From Scolanthus callimorphus (Eukaryota > Cnidaria > Anthozoa > Actiniaria > Edwardsiidae), in the NCBI GenBank assembly GCA_033964015.1, contig CM066923.1:3210978-3274977 (forward strand): 64,000 nt of DNA, written 5' to 3'. This document shows positions 55,395 to 64,000 of this stretch, in pieces. Under the pieces are notes generated by a model. That model made no database searches, was not told where the DNA came from, and saw nothing but the letters and a program-made list of their open reading frames with translations. The translations under genes and the position numbers were made by a program. Numbering within the stretch: position 1 is the first letter of the stretch; each line of letters starts with the position of its first letter.

Positions 55395-58300
55395 GTATGT
55401 CAAGATCTTAGTGTGTAGTGTAGCTTCCATTTTGTGCTTGCTAGTGAAATTTTACCAGGATTTTAACCAATTTTTGATAAATAGTGGTAAACAATTTCGA
55501 CCAATTTTGATAAAAAGTGGCAAAAAATCCGGTTACTGAAAAGTTGAGAACCTCTGTGCTTGATTTTTGTTTGTTTTGGAAGAACTTACTTAAGGTGGAT
55601 CGACCCAGTAATTTTGCACCCATGCCAACCATTTTGAACCTCTTATACAAAAACAGGTTGATTTCTATCGCGCATCCAATATAACACACATACTACCCAT
55701 AGACTGAAATATATGTCAGTACAAAATTTGGGGAGATCGGAGTTAGTATCACGTGACAATTGGGCCACGCCTATTTCCACTCTCACACCAGTTTCAGGCT
55801 GTAACGACATTTTTCCGAAAAATGCTCTACGGTACCTCGAGATTGACTGATTGCCTACGTGTAACCGAAGTTTGACTAAATTCTACAAGACCGATCTGAA
55901 GATATTTCAGGATTTATAAATCATTACCAGCAATGCGAGACTTTTCGCGCCTGCGATTATTAAGGTCAGCCAACGCACTGAGCATGCTCATAAGTGTCAT
56001 CCAATATGGCGAAAAGAGGGGGGAGGGGTGGTAGCATGTAAATAAAGCTGTTTTTAAGAGATGTTTGAGGGCAGATATATATTTTTGCATTATAGTATTT
56101 ACCATAACGCTGCAGTTTAACTTTGCATTAAAAGAAAACAGGCATTCAAGATGCGAATCATAGTGTGCGAGGCTCAGCGAGGGTAAAATGATGGTTGACT
56201 AGGTCCAGTGAGGCAACTATAAGGGGACTTTATTCGGTAAACTATCGTAAATCATACATCAAGAACCTACCAAGGGAAGGCCTGGTTATCAGTGAAAAAC
56301 ATGGCGATCACAGATGGAGATTTTACGGCCGTAGCAGTTATTTTGAGCTAGAAAACGACTTCAAGCCGTTGTCTTCTTCTTCAAATCTCGCATGGATTAT
56401 TAGCAAAAAGTGTGCTGTGTTCAAAGAAAATTGGCGGAGTTTTGGGGGCGTTCTAAAGGCCGATTTATAGCTCATTTTGATGTGCAACAACAGAGCTCAA
56501 TTTTGAGAGGTCGGCACCTGGGATTCGAGTACGGACAGAACCGTGAAGTTTATCAGCATGCGAAGGAAAATGGCCTACGGACGGATTTTACTGTAAAACA
56601 TAAGGGACAGACAGCCGTTAGGACAGCGTTCGCTAAAATAAATTTGGCGCTTCGTAAGTAAAGTTTGAAGCTCTTTAACATGTATCGAAATGTTCTATAG
56701 TGTTCATTCTTTTGATCTAGAGGTCGGCAAGTTGTCCACGAATTACAGTACTCTTTTTATTTCAGATTTTAAACTTTTCTCCACACAATCCCTATAAGAC
56801 CGGCGGCCATTTTTAAAGGGCCTGCAAGGCCTGCATAATTAGCGCGGCGGCCATTTTGTCTCAGATTGCTGGTAATGCAGGGCTATAATTTATGTAAAAT
56901 CCAGTGTTATGAATTAACATGACAGAGTTTGGTACTTCATGGTTATAAATTGAAGGTTTTTATAGCCCAATCTATTTGTAATAGTTCAAGGAAGGTCATG
57001 CTTTTGATTAAAATTTAATATTATTTTGCGATTTCGAAAAATATAGAATGTACGTATCAACATAATTCCTCCACGAATCGGCTCAGCGCGAAATTTGGGC
57101 CTACTTTCACGAAATTTGGTCTGATTTAAAAAAATCGTAGTTTTTTTCGCTCCAAAATTTTGGACGACTCCAATCGATCAATGTAAAGTTTATCTCCGCC
57201 GTTTCATATCAATTGAAATGTTCTATGGGCATCAACTGTGGTCGCAAAGATCAGTAAATATTGGATGGATTCGTGTAGTTTCCGCTCAGGGACTTGCTTT
57301 TGTTCTTCCAATGCGGCACACGTTGATATTCGCGGTTGACTGCTCTCCGAATCGTCCCCGACATATTGTAATTAAATGCATAACAAAAGACCAAAGAACC
57401 TCAGAAAATGATCATACATCGGAGACTAGCCAAGCAAGGACAAGCCCACGTGCGCTCCATTGGAATTCGATTTTGTGCCGAATGGGGAACAAAAGCAAAT
57501 CCCAGAAGAGAAACTATAGAAATTAATCCAATATTTACCGATCTTTGCGTCCCCAGTTGACAGCCTTAGAGGATTTCAATTGCTATGAAACGTTGGAGAC
57601 AAACTTTACATTGATCGATTGGAGTCGTCCAAAATTTTGGAGCGAAAAAACTACGATTTTTTAAATCAGACCAAATTTCGTGGAAGTAGGCCCAAATTTC
57701 GCGTGGAGCCGATGCATGGAGGAATTATGTTGATACGTACATTTCTATATTTTTCGAAATCGCAAAATAATATTTAATTTTTATCAAAAGCATGACCTTC
57801 CTTGAACAATTACAAATAGATTTGGCTATAAAAGCCTGCAATTAATAACCATGAAGTACCAAACTCTGACATATTTATTCACTTCACTGAATTTTATATA
57901 AATTATAGCCATTATTTATAAATCCTAAAATATCTTCAAATCGGTCTTGTAGAATTTAATTAAACTTCGGTTACACGGAGGCAACTTCTCCATCTCGACG
58001 TACCGTAGAGCATTTTTCGAAAAAATGTCGTTACAGCTTGAAACTGGGCTGAGAGTAGAAATAGGCGTAGCCCGATTGTCACGTGATACTAACTCCGATC
58101 TCCCCAACTTTTGTATTGACATGTATTTCAGTCTATTGGTAGCATATGTGTTATATTGGCTGCGCGATAGAAATCAACCTGTTTTTATATGAGAGGTTCA
58201 AAATTGGTTGGCATGGGTGCAAAATTACTGGGTCGATCCACCTTAAGTTCGTCCAGCCATGAAGTACTCATAGAAAGCGGATAAATTTTAATTTCAAAGT

Positions 58301-61300
58301 TCACTAGTTGGTGCAATTCTTTAAAAATCCCTATTGTATATGAACTTTGAAATGTATTTTTCCTAGGTTGCCATCAAAATTTCGTAACGGGACTAACTCG
58401 GGAAACTTCTTGTTTTAAAGTTACGATTCCCAAAGTCAGACGAGGTTAAAATGGATTTAGTTTTAGTTATCGACACGGATTTTTTTGTATTTAGCCTGAT
58501 CGGCCGAAAGGGCTATTGACTCAGAGGCCATGAGGGCGAGAGGAATAATTGTTTTAGTCAAATCACACTAGTAGGTCCATTTCTATAGCCAAAAACGTTT
58601 TCTGGTCTGATCATTTGCCATTTTCTGGCTTTCAAATCCGACATTTTTCGCTACTAGTCGGCTATAACTTATAGCCTACTAGTAGCTCAACCAATAACGC
58701 AGCATTGATGATAGACCACTAGGTGTGATTTGGCTAATGCTCTTTAGTATAAACCAACTAATGGTCTATTACAAATCCTGCATTCTGATTGGCTGAGCTA
58801 CTAATGGTCTATTAGTGATAGACCGTGCCTGGCAAAACCATCACCTTTCTTTGCAAGAAAACTTGATTTTTTCAACATAAAATAATGGAATTATTTGCCA
58901 AATCCGACCAACTAGTTGGTTTATACTAAAACAATTAGACCTCTCATCCTCATGTGCTATGATATCAATAGACCATTCGGCCTTCGGCCTCATGGTCCAT
59001 TCATCATAGCACATTCGGCCTTGAGGTCTAATTGTTAATTAGTAGACGACAGTTGCTCTTTGGACGACGCCGTTACTACTTGTCTTCTTGTCATCTTTCA
59101 TGTTTTCGCCACGGACTTTGCACACAGAGTTGTGTCTGTTTTCCTGCTGTTATGACTTCTATACAATGTCTTCTCGGAAAAACTGTTAAACTAAGAGCGT
59201 TAGGCAATGTGGTAGAGATTTTTGAGTACTATGAAAGCATCCTCACAAACATATCGCTGATCAAAAATGCCGGACTAAAATGACGCTCCCTAAAATTAGA
59301 GAGCGTATACACCTGTTTCAATTAACGTTGCTCTGCAAAACGTAAAACCATGAACCATGCTTCATAAGTCGTAATGGTAATTCCTGCCTAAAACGAAGCG
59401 GTTCACGCCAAATTGTGTCTCAAAGTAGTAAAAAGTGCCATTGGGTGCCAAAACTCAAGGAAAATATGTGAAATAGCGTCTTCATTATGATGCATGGTTC
59501 ATGGTTTTACGTTTTACAGAGCAACGTTAATTGAAATAGGTGTATTTGGGTATAAATGAAATGATCTTTTTTAGAGATCAGTCTGCGTTGCCATTCTAAA
59601 GATGACACACCTGAAAATGTCACACCCTGCCCATAATGCATTATTTTTCCGACCATACAGGAGTAGAGTACGCTTTCCAGCATGCAAATTTGAACCTACT
59701 CTCAGAGCATTTCAGAGCGCCGCGCGCAATTATGCGAGAAGTTTATCTCTAAGGCCAAACAGTCAACTCCCATTAAATATGTAATGCCAAAGGCTCTTTC
59801 GTTAGTCTGGTTAGTCACGGCTACTCTTTAAGATCTGGTAGCCAGCGCACTAATGTTTACAAAGGATTACTAAGAGACTGGATGATTTCGTAATTCTACG
59901 CTTCTAATGTTAGATTTATTTATGTACTATTGTAATGGATGACCACCACTGTTCAGCTTATGTGCAAAAGCGGACAATAAGCTATCATTATTATTATCAT
60001 TCTATACCCCTCCTAGTCGAGTTATGCAACTTTGCCCTCTTTTACAGCTCTTGCTCACGCTGACAAGACAATCACTGTTGGCGATATCGAGACAACAATC
60101 CGGGGACAATCTGGCAAGATTGACTACAAAAACAAATCGTCCGGAATGGAGTGCAGAATCGAGTTTTCCAACATCAAAGAAGTCGATAGTAACGGCAACG
60201 AAGTTGGAACAACTGGAAGCAAAAAACACTCGTTTAATAACTTTGCACAGCTGCCTTTTACTATCGGTGTTATCCAGAGCAGTAATTGGAACGCGGGAAA
60301 ACCTGAGGGAGGTGCGATAGAACCGTCCATCAATATTAGTACATTGGACTTCAAGGTAAGATAACATAAATAAACTATATGGCTTGAGATTTATTTTGTT
60401 CAGGAAAACATAAAACCATTCTCGTACCCAGACCTTCCAGGCTCGTCTCCTCGTGGGAGAGCTCTGGTGACAGCCACTGACGCATGCGCAAGATTTGATG
60501 AGCCGCTTTGGAAAGGAACTTTCTGCACATGCACCAACGTTCAATTGAGGAGGTCTGGGTACGACAATGATATCAAACAAAAACAAGTCTTTATCTAGAA
60601 ATTTCGCTTGAGTAATTATGCTAAAACAACTGTCGCGTCAAAATCAGCTTAATCAGACAACTTGAGATGAAAATGCTATAACATGTCAAGTGGCCTCTTG
60701 TGTTATAGGCCGCCATTGCTACCGTTGGACCAGATACAGAGGTCAAGGTTACTACAATGCTAATCACAGATACCCGGTCATTGCTTGTCGACATTGGTGG
60801 CCAAACAGTGCCTGTTAGAGCTGGATTGTTCAAGTGGAACATCACGGTGAGTTGTTTTGGGCTTCCTGTGCTTCAATGGACGTGATTGCTCCGAGATTGC
60901 TCCTTTCCCATAACACAGGAAGCCCGACATTGTCGACATTGGTGGCCAAAACAGTGCCTGTTAGTGCTGGATTGTTCAAGTGGAACATCACAGTGAGTGT
61001 TTTGGGCTTCCTGTGCTTCAATGGACGTGATTGCTCCGAGATTGCTCCTTTCCCATAACACAGGAAGCCCGAGGCAGTGCTGTGGCGATTTTCTTGTTTT
61101 CTTTCGTTCTTCTTGAGAGAGATGCCTGTAGAGAAGGTTAAGTTTTTGGCAGCTTCGCAGAGCCCGAAATAAATTGCGAATATAATACGGTTGACCTTGC
61201 GACTAAATGTTTCAGGTTGGCGCCACCATAAAAACGCTGGACACGCAGCCGAATTTGAATCTTAGTGGCCCGCGGGACACCCGACAACTTGTACAAATTT

Positions 61301-63393
61301 CCAAATTTATAACAGGGTTCCCACGGGTCCTTGAAAACCTGCAAAGTCATGGATTTTGGAAATGTCCTTCTCCAGGCCTGGAAAGTTCTGGACATTTTAC
61401 ATAAGCCCATCAAAGTCATTAAAAGTCATGGAAATATTTTCCTGACGAAATATTTACAAGATGTTGGTGTGTTTCTTATAAAATTTTGAATTAAAGGATA
61501 CCCATGTTGCTCTTATCGTGCGCGAAAACCCGCATTTTTCATTATGAAAGGTCATTAAATTTTTCGAAAGATTTCTTGAAAAAGTCCTGGAATTTTGAAA
61601 TCCGGAAAACGTGGGAACCCTGTGTTATCTACTTCTAATGGAGCAAAATGTTAGGGATAATAACTTCAGTCGGTGTTTCGCACTGCGCATTTTTCAAAAT
61701 GTCGCTTTTGGTATTTGCTCTGTTTGTAAAATGTAAATGTAAATTGATATTTATAGTGGTAGTGCACTTAGCTAGCCAGCTAATTCACAGACACCCCACT
61801 CAAATTGAAACCAAATATCTAATTATTAAGAATCCCAACTGGCAGAGAGGCAAACCAGTTGGCTATCTACAAGCAGGGCCGAGAAGTCGATCCCGGCATT
61901 GCAATGTTTACAGCACCGAGAAAGAAATCCTGTTAGTGGTCAGCGAGCGGGACTTGAACTCGGATCACCGGATTACAAGTTCGACCCGCTGACCAGTCGG
62001 CCACGCTGCCTCGTCTGGCTTTCTGTCGTGACGAAAATCCAGTCGACTGCACTTAGGCGAAACAGAGTAACAGAGCAAGAACCTGATTGGCTTGCTGAAC
62101 AGAAAAACCCAAAGCAAATAATGTTTTGAAAATTGACTCAGCGCCAAAGAACGGCTTAGGCTGTTCACATAGAAACTATTGTAGATTCCGCTGAAACTAG
62201 CGATAAAACGTTGGTATTGTCATTGTTATTGTTATTCAGATAAGCAAGTGGGTCTTTTGTAATGAGAGCCTGGGCAACTGCCAGAAGGGCCAGACAAAAG
62301 AAACGGGAGCCTTCGTTGATCTTGGGATATGTCTCAGCTGCAAGGACAAAGATAGCACCACTACTACAGGAGAAGATAAGACGGAAAAAGGCAACAATAA
62401 AGTAACCACAGTTTCGTTTGGTGAATTTAACGTAACCGCCCCGAATGCGGTGAGTATCAGACTCCTCTACAATGGGCAGTCGCAAAAATAATCTGCACCC
62501 CCCCCCCCCTAATCCGCACCTCCCTGTTGAGGACCTCCCCCCTAATCCGCCCCCCCCCCCCCTAATCCGCACCCCCCTGTTGAGGACCTCCCCCCCTAAT
62601 CCGAAGATTAGTGGTTCCTGGTCATACCCCACGCCCCTAAAATCAGGTACCTAAAAAGTTTCATTGTTTTGACCTCCTCCAGTACCCATTCTAAAAATTT
62701 TAGGTTGCCCCAACCCACACTGGTATTCCAGTGAATGTTCTCCTTTCCTTAACCCAAAAGTAATTTTATTTGAAATACAATGCTGATATAGGCCGATACT
62801 GGATGAAAGGAAATGTCAATCATTAATGGTTACTTTAGGAATATGGAAACCGTTGTCCGCGGGCGTTTATCCGTTCCTTTTTGCCACGAGAGCCTCCGCT
62901 CCTATTTTTCCCAGCCAGTAAAGGGGTAGATAACGTTCCATTGCCAGCCTGCAAAATATCCACGTTTTTGAAAATATTTGAGAAAGACGTTTGTAGAACG
63001 ACCCCTTTTTTTTTTAGCAAAGCGGCAATAGCACATAAATTTCGCAAACAAGTTCTGAATATTGTTCCTCTCCCACAACAAGTTGAGTGCGGTGCCCCCT
63101 ACCCAGCTTCCGATGCCCATGTTTCGCCTAACAGATCCGGCCTTTTGTCGTGTTTTAAATGCTCCTATCATCCTTCCATTTTCTTCTTTCAGGTGGTCCT
63201 AGATAACATCTCTGGGACAATGCCTGCAGGTTACCCGAAATATGCTGATGGTTGCTTTACTTTTCGGTGCAGTCGATTCACAGACCATTGTGTAATCGAC
63301 CCATTCATATGGAATAGTGACGCACAATCGCTCAAGATCTCGCTTCTTTCTCTTGTGGTCGCATTACTGATGTGTAGATTGGTTGCCCTTTGA
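55343..63393 (+). CDS. Secreted, probably GPI-anchored protein of unknown family (5 exons, gene span)
   Basis: Exons 55343-55394, 60048-60355, 60709-60846, 62240-62449 and 63193-63393. All junctions are GT-AG and phase-consistent, giving about 302 residues. The protein has an N-terminal signal peptide ending ALAHA, many N-glycosylation sequons (for example NKS, NIS, NIT, NES, NVT), paired cysteines in the second half (CNESLGNCQ, CLSCKD, CFTFRCSRFTDHC) and a hydrophobic C-terminus after a small-residue NSDA stretch. These features predict an extracellular, GPI-linked protein. I do not recognise the family, and lineage restriction is a guess. Confidence 0.85.
55594..58242. mobile_element. 2.65-kb foldback element inserted at TTAA
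   Basis: The ends GGTGGATCGACCCAGTAATT are inverted over about 660 bp (right arm about 57580-58242, contiguous). The left arm is split by a nested insertion (55923-56876). TTAA flanks both sides (55590-55593 and 58243-58246). The paralogous site near 52629 has a single TTAA and no insert, a natural empty site. TTAA targeting is typical of piggyBac-like elements. No transposase was recognised. Confidence 0.9.
55923..56876. mobile_element. Element nested in the left arm of the foldback
   Basis: It begins ATTACCAGCAATGCGAGA and ends with an inverse, TCTCAGATTGCTGGTAAT, and interrupts a match to the intact right arm. It holds two short overlapping plus-strand ORFs (56195-56470 and 56410-56661) of protein-like composition that I cannot assign. 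Confidence 0.7.
58677..59196. repeat. Insertion unique to the downstream duplicate
   Basis: About 520 bp absent from the matching point of the other copy (near 53068). It contains repeated TAATGGTCTATTA motifs and the palindrome GGCCTTCGGCC, so it is probably another foldback element, although deletion in the other copy is possible. Confidence 0.7.
60048..60355 (+). CDS. GPI-anchored protein gene, exon 2
   Basis: It encodes ALAHADKTITVGDIETTIRG, then DYKNKSSGMECRIEFSN and ends STLDFK. The acceptor is CTTTTACAG and the donor AAGGTAAGA. Beta-strand-like alternation is visible but no known domain was recognised. Confidence 0.9.
60419..60566. mobile_element. Short foldback MITE in intron 2
   Basis: TTCTCGTACCCAGACCTTCC at the left and its inverse AGGTCTGGGTACGA at the right. 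Same family as 37889-38112. Confidence 0.75.
60709..60846 (+). CDS. GPI-anchored protein gene, exon 3
   Basis: 46 residues, AAIATVGPDTEVKVTTMLIT through VPVRAGLFKWNIT. The acceptor is GTGTTATAG and the donor ACGGTGAGT, phase 0 at both ends. Its 3' part is duplicated downstream. Confidence 0.9.
60787..61071. repeat. 140-bp tandem duplication covering the end of exon 3
   Basis: 60787-60925 and 60932-61071 are nearly identical, each containing the exon end, the donor GTGAGT and about 75 bp of intron. The second copy has one extra A in its CCAAAACAG run and no strong acceptor of its own, so it would be out of frame if used. Confidence 0.9.
61312..61624. mobile_element. hAT-like MITE
   Basis: ACAGGGTTCCCACGGGTCCT at the left and CGTGGGAACCCTGT at the right, with internal AAAGTCATGGA repeats. 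The CAGGGTTCCC type of end is common in hAT-derived MITEs. It lies in intron 3. Confidence 0.75.
61725..62012 (-). mobile_element. tRNA-derived SINE (minus strand)
   Basis: The head on the minus strand reads GGCAGCGTGGCCGACTGGTC (A box) with GAGTTCAAGTCCCGC (B box) and a TTGTAAT anticodon-loop-like segment. The body extends to a TTTACATTTACA tail at 61728-61742. It is intronic and not a tRNA gene in structure. Confidence 0.75.
62240..62449 (+). CDS. GPI-anchored protein gene, exon 4
   Basis: 70 residues, ISKWVFCNESLGNCQKGQTK, then LGICLSCKDKD, a threonine/lysine-rich linker and FGEFNVTAPNA. The acceptor is GTTATTCAG and the donor GCGGTGAGT. It has four cysteines. Confidence 0.9.
63193..63393 (+). 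CDS. GPI-anchored protein gene, exon 5 with GPI signal
   Basis: VVLDNISGTMPAGYPKYADG, then CFTFRCSRFTDHCVIDPF, NSDAQ and a terminal hydrophobic run KISLLSLVVALLMCRLVAL before TGA. A small-residue omega region plus an uncharged C-terminal hydrophobic tail fits a GPI attachment signal. The acceptor is TTCTTTCAG. Confidence 0.9.
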   Translation: MVLDNISGTMPAGYPKYADGCFTFRCSRFTDHCVIDPFIWNSDAQSLKISLLSLVVALLMCRLVAL

Positions 63394-63689
63394 ATCATAC
63401 GTGAAGGATCGCGTCTGGATGGCCATGCAAATCATTTAAAATGTTGCTCATGTAATAAGCTTATAAATAACATAAAAAAGAACACTGGAATTCACTTCTA
63501 AAAATGAACAAACCAAGCTCGTGTGACTAGTAGTATAGGCCATTCTCGCTGTCTCCTCTACTTCGTAGGTTGGTGGGCGATCAGTGGATTTTTCTGGATA
63601 GGCAATATGCGTATGTCCTAGAAACTAGGGCTTCCGGCTTGTCTGTAACCAGAGCCGCGCGCAGTCAACATAACCGATAGTCTCGTCCC

Positions 63690-63835
63690 CAGGCTACCCC
63701 TTTCATGTCAGCTCCATGATGCTTTGCGCACCCACGCTTTCCAGGCGACCGCTCTTCAAGCTGACTCGGGCGGGCAGCAAAAGCCAATGACGTCATAGCC
63801 GGGCAAAGCGTGACAGGCCCGCTGAGTAGCCTGGG
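63690..63835. repeat. Dispersed repeat, copy 2 of the CRE-containing family
   Basis: It matches 17735-17880 (CCAATGACGTCATAGC, GGCAAAGCGTGACAGGCC). Confidence 0.75.
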
Positions 63836-64000
63836 TCTATCAAAAAGAAAGTCCTGCGGGTAGTGTTTTCCCGCCTTTCTTATAATAAGGCCTTACTACG
63901 TGCAAACTTTGATACCTTATGCCAGCGCTGAAACAATGCTTGTAACAACCTAGTGGTTAAGGCCAGGAGCGGTGGCCCTCTAGGGCCACTTATCCCCGTC

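Larger units (their letters stand above)
54036..59642. repeat. Downstream copy of the segmental tandem duplication
   Basis: Homologous to 50948-53532 but enlarged by the foldback element at 55594-58242 and by about 520 bp at 58677-59196. It contains the phase-correct first exon of the GPI-anchored protein gene. Confidence 0.9.

Overview
The window is a piece of an animal nuclear genome. Genes are broken into short exons with GT-AG introns, and repeats fill most of the space between them. An ADAMTS protease with an unusual C-terminal domain, a lineage-restricted GPI-anchored protein, tyrosine-recombinase and gypsy retroelements and many foldback elements together suggest a non-bilaterian metazoan, most likely an anthozoan cnidarian (coral or sea anemone). 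The species assignment is inference only.

Minus strand, about 42.4 kb down to 6.36 kb: one large gene for an ADAMTS-type secreted metalloprotease. I assembled 22 exons by hand from domain recognition, splice sites and reading phase. Every junction is phase-consistent except inside one exon. The order is a short signal peptide, prodomain, a repeated furin-like site, M12B catalytic domain (HEIGH in exon 8, LGLNHD in exon 9), disintegrin-like domain, TSP1, Cys-rich region, spacer, three more TSP1 repeats and a WSC/PAN-like C-terminal domain. Exon 9 carries two one-base frame shifts in this sequence, and skipping it keeps the frame.

The introns of this gene hold mobile DNA. They contain a gypsy-type LTR element (20.7-24.2 kb, same strand, nearly identical LTRs), an apparently complete DIRS-order tyrosine-recombinase retrotransposon (33.2-37.5 kb, opposite strand, three open ORFs and exact split repeats), a 29-bp minisatellite that fills almost a whole intron, a GACA/GACG microsatellite, a tRNA-derived SINE, several MITEs and foldback hairpins. 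A 102-bp satellite with an 1116-bp higher-order period lies directly downstream of the stop codon (3.0-6.3 kb).

Plus strand, 55.3-63.4 kb: a five-exon gene for a secreted, probably GPI-anchored protein of about 302 residues that I do not recognise. Its first exon and upstream region are tandemly duplicated (50.9-53.5 and 54.0-59.6 kb). Only the downstream copy has the splice phase that fits exon 2. Its intron 1 contains a 2.65-kb foldback element inserted at TTAA, and the other duplicate preserves the empty site.

No rRNA, CRISPR array or bacterial-type operon is present. Most long ORFs in the window are products of simple repeats.
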